From positions 1-33,929 of the forward strand of contig CAZUZD010000027.1 in assembly GCA_964624465.1 (NCBI GenBank): DNA of 33,929 nt. Reading direction: 5' to 3'. Positions 15,654-23,700 of the stretch are shown here, in pieces. The position numbers were made by a program, and so were the translations under genes. The stretch comes from CAZUZD01 sp964624465 (GTDB taxonomy: Bacteria; Planctomycetota; Planctomycetia; Isosphaerales; Isosphaeraceae). The notes below the pieces were generated by a model. It did no database searches, had not been told where the DNA came from, and worked only from the letters and a program-made list of their open reading frames with translations. Each line of letters opens with the position of its first letter. Position 1 is the stretch's first letter.

Positions 15654-16537
15654 CAGGAGGCCTCCGGTCGCAGGGCGATCAGCTCGTCGATCAGGTCGGC
15701 CAGGGCCTCGGAGTCGTGGTCGCCGATGACCCGGTCGGCCGCCGCCCGCACCTCGGGCGGCGCGTGGCCCATGGCCACGCCCAGGCCGGCGCCCCGGAGC
15801 ATCGGCTCGTCGTTGCGATCGTCGCCCACGGCGCACACCTGATCGGCCCGGATCCCCCAGAGACCGGCCAGGTGCATCACCGCCGACCACTTGCTCGCCT
15901 CCGGGTGCAGAACCTCGCACATCCAGCCACGATACCGTGGACTTCGCTGCACAAACGTGACAATCTGGTTTGCCATTCGATGGTGCAGACTTGCCTGAAG
16001 TGCGAGCATTCCGGGATGAGTGCCGATGGCGCACAGGTGAAAGTGGGGTGTGGCCTCGACGGCGTGCCGATCAACCCAGCCGGGATCGATCCGGGCGTGT
16101 TCGAGGTTCAGCCGGACGTAGTCGTCGAACTCCGGCCGACCTGCCGGGTATCGCAACACCAGCAGGTCGGGGGCCGCGGGATCGTCGTGGTCGGTGAAGC
16201 TGACGGCGAGGTGCCCGTGCTCGGCGAAGACCGCCAGCACCGCGGCCAGGGTCTCGGGCGCCAGATCGGCCCGCCAGAGGGTCCGAGGTCCGGCCGGGTC
16301 CTTGACCAGGGCACCGGAGTTGCACACCAGCGGCACCTCCAGGGCAAGCTCCCGGGCAATTTCCCGGGCGCGACGGTAGCGGCGACCCGTGCAGAGCACC
16401 GGCTGCAGCCCCGACCGGGCGGCCCGTGCCACGGCCTCCCGGGTCCGCCAACGGAGCGTTCCCGCACCGTCCAGCAGCGTCCCGTCGACGTCCAGCGCCA
16501 GCAGCCGATAGCCCCCGCTCGGTCCCGACCGCGCCAC
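15653..16537 (-). CDS. Cof-type (HAD-IIB) sugar-phosphate/flavin phosphatase-like hydrolase
   Basis: This encodes 294 residues from the GTG at 16537-16535. A GTG two codons earlier (16543) overlaps the GGGGAGG ribosome-binding site, so the inner one is preferred. The HAD motifs are all present: LDVDGTLLD (nucleophile D16, D18), VLCTGRRY (Thr), the Lys in PEASKWSAV, and VGDDRNDEPML. The large insert between motifs II and III is the type IIB cap of the Cof/YbjI group, which dephosphorylates sugar phosphates and similar small molecules. It is cytoplasmic. It is translationally linked to the NUDIX gene (1-nt overlap), suggesting related metabolite clean-up, but the substrates are unknown. Confidence 0.9.
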   Translation of the reverse strand: MARSGPSGGYRLLALDVDGTLLDGAGTLRWRTREAVARAARSGLQPVLCTGRRYRRAREIARELALEVPLVCNSGALVKDPAGPRTLWRADLAPETLAAVLAVFAEHGHLAVSFTDHDDPAAPDLLVLRYPAGRPEFDDYVRLNLEHARIDPGWVDRHAVEATPHFHLCAIGTHPGMLALQASLHHRMANQIVTFVQRSPRYRGWMCEVLHPEASKWSAVMHLAGLWGIRADQVCAVGDDRNDEPMLRGAGLGVAMGHAPPEVRAAADRVIGDHDSEALADLIDELIALRPEAS

Positions 16538-16976
16538 GCCCACCTCCCCGCCTCGGCTCCCCGTCCGACATCACCGCGGCCCCATCCTACCCGAATCGCG
16601 ACGGGCCAGGCGGCTCCCCAGGGCCGATCGGATCCGCAAACTAGCGAACTCAGGAAGATTGCACACAACAATCCATCTGTGCGTTATGCGAGAGCTGGTT
16701 GTTTTTTTGATACAGGGGGGCGAGCTCCCGGGACACTTAAGGTAAAACCCTAGGTATCCGGGTCCGAGCGGATCTGAGGCAAGAGGCATGAAGATCTGAG
16801 TGATTGCACCTGCGAAAGGAGATCTCCGGAGTCGCGGACGAGGATCGACCGCGGGCGCCGGGCCCCAGACATCGCAACCCGAACCTGAAGCTCGAAAACC
16901 CTGACGCCTTGAAGCGATTGAGTCCGGCCGGTCAGAGCTGACCGGCCCTGCCCTCTAGGTCTGTGTGGAGACCGAA
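16538..16976. other. Divergent intergenic region with lower-GC core
   Basis: This 439-bp region separates the HAD gene (minus) and the heparinase-like gene (plus). From about 16630 to 16830 the sequence is clearly less GC-rich than its surroundings and includes a run of seven T (16702-16708), a GGAGATCTCC palindrome near 16818-16827 and the inverted repeat at 16926-16947. An AAAGGAG string near 16815 is not followed by a start codon at a usable distance. I could not place a convincing promoter or ORF. Confidence 0.55.
16926..16947. promoter_or_regulatory. Perfect 10-bp inverted repeat before the heparinase-like gene
   Basis: GGCCGGTCAG (16926-16935) and CTGACCGGCC (16938-16947) are exact reverse complements separated by 2 nt. 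The element ends 29 nt before the ATG at 16977. The short centre favours a protein-binding site (operator) over an RNA hairpin, but a stem with the loop AGAGCT near the ribosome-binding site is also possible. Confidence 0.45.
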
Positions 16977-18806
16977 ATGCACTTCGTCGCTTCGAAGTCC
17001 TCCCTGATGGGGAGGCTCAGTCCGGCTCTGCGCGCCGGCTGGAGTGCCCTGGCACTGGTGGCGGCCCTGACGGCCGCCTCGACGACCGCCGCCCGGGGCG
17101 GAGACATCGTGGGCGACGTCCCGCTGCTGACGCCGTCGCGGGTCGCGGCCCTGAAGGCGCTGTACCTCAACGGACACCCCTGGGCCCAGAACGTCCAGCT
17201 GCTGGCCGACTGGCAAGATCCCTATGGGGACCTGGGCCAGTGGGACACCCTGATGTGGGTGATGACGGGCAATGACGCGTACGCGCGGAGTGCCATCGAC
17301 ACGGCGCTGGCGACCTTCAACTTCACGCCGAGCAACGCCAACGAGACCCGCGAGTTCTTCGTCCACTGGGCGCTGCACTACGCCTGGCTCCGCTCGGAGA
17401 TGACGCTCGACGAGCGCAACGAGTTCCGCAGCCGGCTCCGGAACTGGAGCGAGGTGGTGCTGGACCTCGACGAGACGCCGTCGTTCGGCACCCGTCTGAA
17501 CGACTCGGACGTGGTGGTGGGCCACCACCTGGGGCTGGCGATCACGGCGATGGTCACCGCGACCGACCCGCTGATCGAGGACCTGCTCGTCGCCGAGCCG
17601 GGCCCCAAGGGCTCGAGTTTCGCTGACCAGAAGGCGGCCATCGCCCAGTTCTGCGCCCTGGCCGAGGGCGGCGAGTGGTTCGAGAGCAGCGCGTACAACA
17701 CCGGCACGATGTCGCTGCTGTTCCTGGGCGCCGAGGCCGTGGGGATGGCGCAGTACCCCGAGGTGGCCGACCTCGGCCCGCAGGTCGCCGAGTGGCTGCC
17801 CTGGACCTTTACCCCGGACGGCACGCAGACGATCGAGTGGGGCGACGATTCCTGGCCCCGGAACCCCGAGCTCTGGAGCAAGGTCTCGCTGCTGGGCATG
17901 CTCTGCGGCATGGGCCTGGACACCACCGGCTCGGCGCGTGGCCTGCTCGAGACCCTCACCAGCGGCGTGCCGCCCTACGATTCGTACTGGTACGAGCTCT
18001 ACCGGCCGCTCTACGTCTTCGATCCCAGCAGCCCCCTGCCCGCGGAGATCCCGCCCTCGCCGGCCGGTCCCCGGGTCTCGGCCGGGCTGGGCGTGGTCCT
18101 GCACCGCGGCCCCGATCACCTGCTCCACCTCAACGGCCATCGCCGGCTGGACATGGACCACGAGGTCCACACCAACTCGGACCTGAAGCTCTGGTACAAG
18201 GGGGAGTGGGTCATCGATTCCCCCCGCGGCTACGACCCGTACCCCAACGCGGTCAACGCAGTGATGCTCAGCGGGCTGGGGCCGATGTGGTCGCGGCAGT
18301 TGAACTCCTCGGCCATGTTCGACCGCACCCAGCGCTCGGTCTGGTCGACTGCCGGGACGTACGTCGGGCCGGACTACTACGATCCGCCGCCGGTGTTCCT
18401 CAACAGCTACACCCGCACCGTCTCGTTCACCCCGCCGAACCAGTTGATCGTCAGCGACGCCTTCGACGGCCTCGACCCGATCGCGCTGGGCCGCCTCGAC
18501 CGGTACTACGAGGGGCCGCGCACCGCGATCCAGACCCGCCCGTCGCTCTGGACGGTCTCGTGGTACTGCGCCACCGAGCCGGTTCCGACCCGCAACGGCT
18601 ACCGCTGGCAGACCGCTGGCGGCCGGACCGTGACCCTGAACATCGCCGCGAATCGCGGCCGGTTGTCGACCGTGGTCGTCAAGAACTCGATCTCGAAACC
18701 GGACGGCTACTTCGACCCCTCCGAGCTGCAGGGCTGGCGGATCCAGATCCGCTCGGGAACCCCGCAGACCACGATCTCCAGCACCCTGATCGTGGACCCG
18801 GACTGA
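16977..18806 (+). CDS. Secreted heparinase II/III-like polysaccharide lyase-fold protein
   Basis: This encodes 609 residues from the ATG at 16977, with GGAG 6 nt upstream; GTG 16965 and ATG 17007 are alternatives. A signal peptide covers about residues 1-38 (hydrophobic core ALALVAALTAAS). An alpha/alpha-toroid-like region follows, with repeated Trp/Tyr helices and an ETREFFVHWALHYAWL segment. It is then followed by a beta-rich half containing MDHEVHTNSDLKLWYKGEW and VIDSPRGYDPY. This resembles the HxHxD...G/DxGxxxY zinc/catalytic region of heparinase II/III and alginate-lyase-type enzymes. It probably acts on uronate-containing polysaccharide outside the cell, but the exact PL family cannot be fixed by eye and the catalytic Tyr/His assignment is tentative. 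A very strong palindrome follows the stop. Confidence 0.75.
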   Translation: MHFVASKSSLMGRLSPALRAGWSALALVAALTAASTTAARGGDIVGDVPLLTPSRVAALKALYLNGHPWAQNVQLLADWQDPYGDLGQWDTLMWVMTGNDAYARSAIDTALATFNFTPSNANETREFFVHWALHYAWLRSEMTLDERNEFRSRLRNWSEVVLDLDETPSFGTRLNDSDVVVGHHLGLAITAMVTATDPLIEDLLVAEPGPKGSSFADQKAAIAQFCALAEGGEWFESSAYNTGTMSLLFLGAEAVGMAQYPEVADLGPQVAEWLPWTFTPDGTQTIEWGDDSWPRNPELWSKVSLLGMLCGMGLDTTGSARGLLETLTSGVPPYDSYWYELYRPLYVFDPSSPLPAEIPPSPAGPRVSAGLGVVLHRGPDHLLHLNGHRRLDMDHEVHTNSDLKLWYKGEWVIDSPRGYDPYPNAVNAVMLSGLGPMWSRQLNSSAMFDRTQRSVWSTAGTYVGPDYYDPPPVFLNSYTRTVSFTPPNQLIVSDAFDGLDPIALGRLDRYYEGPRTAIQTRPSLWTVSWYCATEPVPTRNGYRWQTAGGRTVTLNIAANRGRLSTVVVKNSISKPDGYFDPSELQGWRIQIRSGTPQTTISSTLIVDPD

Positions 18807-18853
18807 CCAGCCCCGGGCTCCCGCTGGCCGGCAGCCCAACCAATCCCCGCGTT

Positions 18854-18881
18854 CGGGCCCGGGCGAATTCGCCCGGGCCCG
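18854..18881 (+). terminator. 28-bp perfect palindrome downstream of the heparinase-like gene
   Basis: Positions 18854-18867 are exactly complementary to 18868-18881, with GAATTC at the centre. As RNA it would fold into a 12-bp stem closed by an AATT loop, 48 nt after the stop. There is no T-tract. It is positioned as a terminator; a protein-binding palindrome is the alternative. Confidence 0.55.
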
Positions 18882-18924
18882 CGGCGTTCCCGGGCCCGCG
18901 CCCCGGCCGCCGGGCCCTGGTCCC

Positions 18925-18954
18925 TTGGTCGCGGCCGGGCGTGACGACTATGAT
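18925..18954 (+). promoter_or_regulatory. Sigma70-like promoter for the binding-protein lipoprotein gene
   Basis: TTGGTC (18925-18930, 3/6), an 18-nt spacer, TATGAT (18949-18954, 5/6). The start would be near 18961, giving a leader of about 133 nt before the ATG at 19094. Confidence 0.55.
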
Positions 18955-19093
18955 GTCGGGTCGGGGGCCACGGGCCCGACGGCCCTCCGCCCCCGCCATC
19001 TTCGGCTGCGATCCCGTCATCCCACGCCAGCACCATTGCGCACGCGGCGGCCCGAGCCAGACTGGCCGCCGTCGCGTCGGGGACCCTGTCCAG

Positions 19094-20164
19094 ATGATTC
19101 ATCTTCGATGCGAGTCGAGGCTCCAGCCCACCCGGGCCCGGGGCCTCGTGGCTCTGGGCCTGCTGCTGCCCCTGGCCCTGTTCTGCGGCTGCGAACCGGC
19201 GGTCACTCCCGGCGGGGGCCTGGGGGGAGCGACCACCCTGCCGCCGCCGCCGCCGCCTGACGAGGTGATGTCGATCGGCCTCGTCGTCCCCGAGTCGGGC
19301 CTGCTGTCGGCCAACGTCTACGAGCAGGTCATCCGCAACGGCGCTGCCCGCGAGAACATCTTCTGCGAGGTGATCCGCAGCCAGCCGGGCGCACAGTCTG
19401 AGGCAATCGCCCAGCTCACCGCCCAGGGTCTCGCCGTGCTCATCGTGGTGCCCGAGCCCGACGCCCCGATCGGCCCGGCGCTGGTGGCCGCCCGGGCCAA
19501 GCTGCCGGTCCTGCTGCTGGACCGCCCGGTGCCCGTCGAGGGGATCGACCCGCTGCCGGTCGTCGAGTTTGCCTCCGAGGTCGAGACCGCGAAGACCCTG
19601 GCCGACACGGCGATCGCCGCCGCCAGGGCGGCCGGGTTCCCGCCCGAGGCGCCCGCGGTGGTCATGGTCAACGGACCGCACGACGAACCTGGCCGGCGGA
19701 AGCTGGCCGCGTTCCACCAGGCGCTCGACGCCGCCAAGGTCCCCACGCTTCCCGACATCAGCTTCTCCGGCTACCAGGGCGAGGCCCGCACGGCCTTCGA
19801 GGCGTTCCTCAAGGAGCACCCCGAGGTCGCGATCGTCCTGACCGTCGAGGATCAGGCCGGCCGCGCCCTGGCGCAGATCCGCGGTGAGCAGCCGAAGGAG
19901 CCGCGCCGGTTCGTCCTGGCGACCTTCGCCAGCGAGCGCGACACGGTGAAGCTGGCCAACTCGAACACCCTCGCGGCCATCGCCGATCAGAACCCCGAGA
20001 CGCTCGCCAGGCGTGCCTACCAGGTGGCCATGGCCCTGGCCCGCGGCACCACCCCGGAGGGGCCGATGGTCGTCGAGACCAAGCTGATCAAGCCCGACGG
20101 GCCCGAGCGCGACTTCTTCCTCCAGCCGCAGCGCAACGACCCCGCCGGCCCCTACGACGACTGA
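19094..20164 (+). CDS. Periplasmic-binding-protein-like lipoprotein (RbsB/LacI-type sugar-binding fold)
   Basis: This encodes 356 residues from the ATG at 19094. The signal helix (about residues 17-30) ends in LFCGC with Cys33 as the likely lipidated residue. A Gly/Pro-rich spacer precedes the domain. The two-lobed type I periplasmic binding fold is shown by SIGLVVPESGLLSANVYEQVIRNGA, GLAVLIVVPEPD, KLPVLLLDRPVP (the usual hinge before the IPVV-type strand), VVMVNGPHDEPGRRKLAAFHQAL, and IVLTVEDQAGRALAQI with ATFASERDTVKLANSNTLAAIADQNPETLARRAYQ. These match ribose/LacI-type binding proteins. There is no permease or ATPase gene nearby, so it may act as a sensor or serve a transporter encoded elsewhere. 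The ligand is unknown. Confidence 0.85.
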   Translation: MIHLRCESRLQPTRARGLVALGLLLPLALFCGCEPAVTPGGGLGGATTLPPPPPPDEVMSIGLVVPESGLLSANVYEQVIRNGAARENIFCEVIRSQPGAQSEAIAQLTAQGLAVLIVVPEPDAPIGPALVAARAKLPVLLLDRPVPVEGIDPLPVVEFASEVETAKTLADTAIAAARAAGFPPEAPAVVMVNGPHDEPGRRKLAAFHQALDAAKVPTLPDISFSGYQGEARTAFEAFLKEHPEVAIVLTVEDQAGRALAQIRGEQPKEPRRFVLATFASERDTVKLANSNTLAAIADQNPETLARRAYQVAMALARGTTPEGPMVVETKLIKPDGPERDFFLQPQRNDPAGPYDD

Positions 20165-20248
20165 CGCCCACCAGCGGCCCCGGCCGGCGGTGGTCCCGAC
20201 CAGACCGCCCGCCGGGGGGCCGACGCCGGCCGAAACCCGAGCGGCTCC

Positions 20249-20881
20249 ATGCCCTACCGGCTCGTCATCTTCGACTTCGACGGCACGCTCGCCGACACGT
20301 TCCCCTGGTTCCTGGGCGTCTTCGACCGGATCGCCGAGCGGTTCCGGTTCCGACGCCCGGATCCGGCGGCGCTCGAGACACTGCGGGGGCAGAGCGCGGC
20401 CACTCTGATGCGGGAGCTGGGCATCCCCGCCTGGAAGGTGCCGTTCATCGTCCGGCACGCCCGCCGCCTGATGGCCGACGACCTCGATCGCCTGGCCCTG
20501 TTCCCCGGGATCGACGACCTGCTCCGCGACCTCGCCGGACACGGGGTGACGCTGGCGATCGTCAGCTCCAACTCCCGTCCCAACATCACCCGGGTGCTCG
20601 GGCCGACGCTCAGCGGCCTGTTCGCCCAGTCCGACTGCGGCGCCTCACTGGGCGGCAAGGCCCGGCGGCTCCGGTCGGTCGTGCGCCGCGCCGGGATCGC
20701 GGCCTCGGAGGCCATCTACATCGGCGATGAGCTCCGCGACCACGACGCCGCCCGGGCCGCGGGCCTGGCCTTCGGCGCGGTCGGGTGGGGGTACAGCCGC
20801 TTCGACGCGCTGATGGCCCAGGGCCCCGACGCGGGCTTCGCCACGGTCGAGGCCCTCCGTGCCGACCTGCTGCCCGCCTGA
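20249..20881 (+). CDS. HAD-superfamily phosphatase, Gph-like
   Basis: This encodes 210 residues from the ATG at 20249. The HAD motifs are FDFDGTLADT (D9, D11), IVSSNSR (Ser), the Lys in LGGKARRL, and IYIGDELRDHDAA, with the small helical type I cap between motifs I and II as in phosphoglycolate phosphatase/beta-phosphoglucomutase relatives. It is cytoplasmic. The Shine-Dalgarno sequence is weak. The gene lies 84 nt after the lipoprotein gene on the same strand and may be read from the same promoter. The true substrate cannot be predicted; Gph-like 2-phosphoglycolate clean-up is only one option. Confidence 0.88.
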   Translation: MPYRLVIFDFDGTLADTFPWFLGVFDRIAERFRFRRPDPAALETLRGQSAATLMRELGIPAWKVPFIVRHARRLMADDLDRLALFPGIDDLLRDLAGHGVTLAIVSSNSRPNITRVLGPTLSGLFAQSDCGASLGGKARRLRSVVRRAGIAASEAIYIGDELRDHDAARAAGLAFGAVGWGYSRFDALMAQGPDAGFATVEALRADLLPA

Positions 20882-20899
20882 GCGGGGCGGGCTGCCGGC

Positions 20900-22189
20900 T
20901 CAGGACCGGCCGCGACGGCCCTGCACGCTCTCCGGGAACAGCCGCGGCTGGTCGATCGTATCGCCCTGGAACGGCACCGGCTCGTAGTCGGTCTGCCGCG
21001 AGAGGTGCGGGTGCGCCTGCACCTCCGCCTCCAGCGCGGGCGAGACGTACAGCGTCTTGAGCTCCAGCGTGTTCGGGATCACGACCACCCGGGCTTGCGT
21101 CGGGTCGACCCGCCAGCACGTCTCCAGGGCGACCCGGAGCACGTCGCGATCGCTGGGCAGGGTGATCGGGATCCGCGCCCGTTCGAGGAAGCAGGAGGTC
21201 AGTACATTGATCCGGAACGGCCCGGGGTCGAGCTGGGAGACGAGTCGCTCGGTCGTCAGGTCGGCGAAGCCCACGCCCACGATGTTGCCGTGGCTCTCGG
21301 GCGAGACGTCGAGCACGACCAGGCGAGTGACGACCGGGCGCTCGAAGTCGGGCTGGGTCTCGACCATCAGGCGGCCGATGACGTTGGGGTCCATGCCGGC
21401 GCCCGAGTAGTTCTTGCCCAGCTCGCCGACGACCAGGACGTCGATCTGGTCGAACGGCAGCCGGCCCATCAGGCCGCGGGCCCGTTCGAGGAGCTGCGGC
21501 TCCCGCTCGAAGATCGTCTCGGGCTCGAGCGCGACGATCTCGGCCGGGTGGTCCTCGGCGTTCTCGAGGATCGCCAGGCCGAGGGCGAACTTCGTGTTTT
21601 CGACCAGGAACTTGCCAACGGCCGGGAGCACTTCCTTCATGCCGCGAAGGCCGAGCCGGTGGATCTGTTCGGCCCCCTGGCGCTTGCCCAGGCCGATGAC
21701 CAGCATCTTGAGCACGCCCGACTCGTGGCGGCCCACGAAGTCGGTGTGCGGCTTGACGCGGTTGAGCAGGACGATGCCGTCGGCCTCGTGCGCATTGCGG
21801 TCGAAGTAGATCGGCAGGCCGATCGGGCTGGTGCCCAGGACGACCGTGTCCATGTCGGTGCGGACCTCGACGCCCAGCCGCTCGGCGCTGATGCCGTAGC
21901 CGGCCAGCAGCTCGCGCTGGCCCTCGGCCGTGGCACCGCCGTGGCTGCCCATGGCGGCCACGATGAACGGGCGGTAGCCCAGGCCCTGCAGGGTGACCAG
22001 GGTGGCGCGGACGATCGGCTCGATGCTGAGGATGCCGCGGCTGCCGACCCCGACGGCGATCCGGCCGCCGGCGGGCACCCGCTCGCGAAGCCCGCTCGAC
22101 TCGATCAGGGCACGCACGGTGGCGGGGATGTCGGCGACGGTCGGCTGCGGCACGGCTTGGCGCACGCGGGCCAGGGGCGGAAGCGTCAT
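20900..22189 (-). CDS. LarA-superfamily (Lar_N) nickel-pincer-type isomerase-like protein
   Basis: This encodes 429 residues from the ATG at 22189-22187. The family pattern is clear in GVGSRGILSIEPIV, RPFIVAAMGSHGGATAEGQ, DRNAHEADGIVLLNRVKPHTDF, and HESGVLKMLVIGLGKRQGAEQIH, where His and Lys residues sit as in lactate-racemase N-terminal (Lar_N/DUF2088) proteins. In LarA the equivalent residues hold a nickel-pincer nucleotide used for hydride transfer at 2-hydroxyacids or sugar acids. The cofactor genes larB, larC and larE are not in the window. Substrate is unknown; members of this subgroup are only inferred to be isomerases. It has its own promoter and a leader of about 94 nt, and converges on the HAD gene with an 18-nt gap. 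Confidence 0.8.
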   Translation of the reverse strand: MTLPPLARVRQAVPQPTVADIPATVRALIESSGLRERVPAGGRIAVGVGSRGILSIEPIVRATLVTLQGLGYRPFIVAAMGSHGGATAEGQRELLAGYGISAERLGVEVRTDMDTVVLGTSPIGLPIYFDRNAHEADGIVLLNRVKPHTDFVGRHESGVLKMLVIGLGKRQGAEQIHRLGLRGMKEVLPAVGKFLVENTKFALGLAILENAEDHPAEIVALEPETIFEREPQLLERARGLMGRLPFDQIDVLVVGELGKNYSGAGMDPNVIGRLMVETQPDFERPVVTRLVVLDVSPESHGNIVGVGFADLTTERLVSQLDPGPFRINVLTSCFLERARIPITLPSDRDVLRVALETCWRVDPTQARVVVIPNTLELKTLYVSPALEAEVQAHPHLSRQTDYEPVPFQGDTIDQPRLFPESVQGRRGRS

Positions 22190-22289
22190 GGGCGGCGGGC
22201 CTGGCGGGGTCGTGGCGGGGCCGGTGCGGATCCATCCGTCCGGCACGAGAGAGTCGCCGGCCGCGCGCTTGCGGGCCGGCGGTGCCTCG

Positions 22290-22318
22290 ACTGTAGGAGA
22301 CCCGCCCCATGGCGTCAA
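22290..22318 (-). promoter_or_regulatory. Sigma70-like promoter for the LarA-like gene
   Basis: Minus strand: TTGACG (22318-22313, 5/6), a 17-nt spacer, TACAGT (22295-22290, 4/6). One of the best promoter matches in the window. Confidence 0.65.
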
Positions 22319-22347
22319 TTCGGGCGCCATCCCGCCAGGACCGGACC

Positions 22348-22815
22348 TCAGCGGGCGTACCAGCCCGGCGGGCCGAAGTACGGCGCGTACAGGCCGAGCG
22401 GGGCGTGGGGCGCATTCGGCCGGTGCGGATAGGAGAAGGTCCGGTACCGGTGCGACTGCGCGGCGTAGGGGTCGCCGCCGGTCATCGACTCCGGCCGCCA
22501 CAGGCCGGCGCCGTACGGGCCGGGCGCGACGCTGGTGGTGCCGTAGCCCAGGCTGTAGTTCGGGCCGAACGGCGAGGCGAAGTCCGACGTGGTGCGTGGG
22601 ATGCCGTAGCTGGCATGGCCCCAGGCGACGCCGTAGTTGCCGGGGGCGTCGTAGAAGACGTTCGTCCCCAGCGCGGTCTCGCCGCCGGGGGAGATCGGGC
22701 CGAACGCCTCCTGGGCGAAGCCCGAGGGCATCGTCGCCGGGATCTGGGCCCGGGCGGCGGCCGGCAGGGACAGGACCAGCCCGGCGAACGCCGCGGTGCG
22801 CAGCAGACGACTCAT
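22348..22815 (-). CDS. Small secreted Gly/Pro/Tyr-rich protein of unknown function
   Basis: This encodes 155 residues from the ATG at 22815-22813. A clear Sec signal peptide (MSRLLRTAAFAGLVLSLPAAARA, cleavage after ARA near residue 23) is followed by a low-complexity mature chain rich in Gly, Pro, Tyr, Ser and Ala. Short aromatic motifs such as NYGVAWGHASYG and NYSLGYG recur, and the end is rich in Tyr, Pro and His. I recognise no domain and no Cys. It is the last of three similar small secreted proteins on this strand (with 23023-23700 and 24032-24403). A TGG-TAGGTT extended -10-like sequence lies upstream at 22980-22972 on the minus strand. Confidence 0.75.
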   Translation of the reverse strand: MSRLLRTAAFAGLVLSLPAAARAQIPATMPSGFAQEAFGPISPGGETALGTNVFYDAPGNYGVAWGHASYGIPRTTSDFASPFGPNYSLGYGTTSVAPGPYGAGLWRPESMTGGDPYAAQSHRYRTFSYPHRPNAPHAPLGLYAPYFGPPGWYAR

Positions 22816-22996
22816 GGAGATCGCGACTCCCCCCCGCAGCCTCGGGCCTTGAGGGCCCGATCGATCGGTTCCCACCCGGGCGGGGAGCCGGGCGGCCGGG
22901 ACTGGCTCATGGACCGGACGGACCGGCGGCGACGGCCCCGACCCGGCGGTGCGGGCGCGGTCGTCTGCCGAAACCTACCACACGATGGCCAGGACG

Positions 22997-23028
22997 CCCT
23001 GGAGCGCCGCCGTTCCGGGCGCTCAGGG
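22997..23028 (-). terminator. Hairpin spanning the stop codon of the 23023-23700 gene
   Basis: GAGCGCC (23002-23008) pairs with GGCGCTC (23018-23024), extended by CCCT/AGGG with a 1-nt bulge, giving about 11 bp. The gene's TGA (23025-23023) lies in the stem. It has the position of a terminator for minus-strand transcription, without a U-tract. Confidence 0.45.
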
Positions 23029-23700
23029 CCCGCCGACGCCATAGCCAAACGTGCCCGAGCCCTCCGCGCCGCCGAACCCGGCCCCCCCGACGGCCGGGGC
23101 CGGCATGATCAGGCCCGGGGTCATCACCGGAGCCAACCCCGGATTGCCCACCGGCAACGCCGAGCCGAACCCCACGCCGGTCGGCCCGAGAGTCGGGCGA
23201 GGTGCCACGAGGTTCGCCGCCCCGCCCGAGGCCATCACGATCGTGTTCGGCCCGTAGCCGGCGAGTGTCGGACCCGCCCAGCTGGGCACGCTCGTGCCCG
23301 CGCTGTACATCGCCCCCGGGGCGCTGTAGCCGGTGTAGCCCGCACCGTAATAGACCGCCCGGGCGGCCGGGTCGCCGCCGCCGGTCTGCACGAACGTCGT
23401 CACCCCACCGGGCGCGGCCGGGTTGGCGTAGCTGATCGAGTAGACGGGATAGGTGCCACCATTGAGCACGCCGGTGCCCGGCGGAGCGTAGGGCAAGTAC
23501 GAGGTGTCAGTCGGCTGGTAGTAATTTCCCGGGTAGCCGTAGACGATCGTCGGCGTCGGGGCGATCCGTGGCCCCGCGACCACCACCCCGCTCACCACCC
23601 GCCGGCCGGATTGCTGCGCCGGCGCGACGGCCACCGGTCCCAGCACCAGGAGCCCCAGCACTGCGGCCGCCAGCGGCCACCCACCCAGTTGACGTTTCAT
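23023..23700 (-). CDS. Secreted Gly/Pro/Tyr-rich protein of unknown function
   Basis: This encodes 225 residues from the ATG at 23700-23698 (MKRQLGGWPLAAAVL). The signal peptide runs to about APAQQ (residue 27). The mature protein is low in charge and rich in Gly, Pro, Ala, Tyr and Val, with loosely repeated pieces such as YGYPGNYYQP, YYGAGYTGYSAPG and LAGYGPNTIVMASGG. The C-terminal part is Gly/Ala/Pro-rich (GGAGFGGAEGSGTFGYGVGGP). It has no Cys and no domain that I recognise. It could be an envelope or matrix structural protein. The G/C homopolymer tract lies in its upstream region, so the upstream boundary and promoter cannot be judged. Confidence 0.75.
   Translation of the reverse strand: MKRQLGGWPLAAAVLGLLVLGPVAVAPAQQSGRRVVSGVVVAGPRIAPTPTIVYGYPGNYYQPTDTSYLPYAPPGTGVLNGGTYPVYSISYANPAAPGGVTTFVQTGGGDPAARAVYYGAGYTGYSAPGAMYSAGTSVPSWAGPTLAGYGPNTIVMASGGAANLVAPRPTLGPTGVGFGSALPVGNPGLAPVMTPGLIMPAPAVGGAGFGGAEGSGTFGYGVGGP

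Noticed and set aside
16815..16827. AAAGGAG followed by GGAGATCTCC as a possible small-ORF ribosome-binding site
   Set aside because: No ATG, GTG or TTG at a useful distance opens a plausible peptide.
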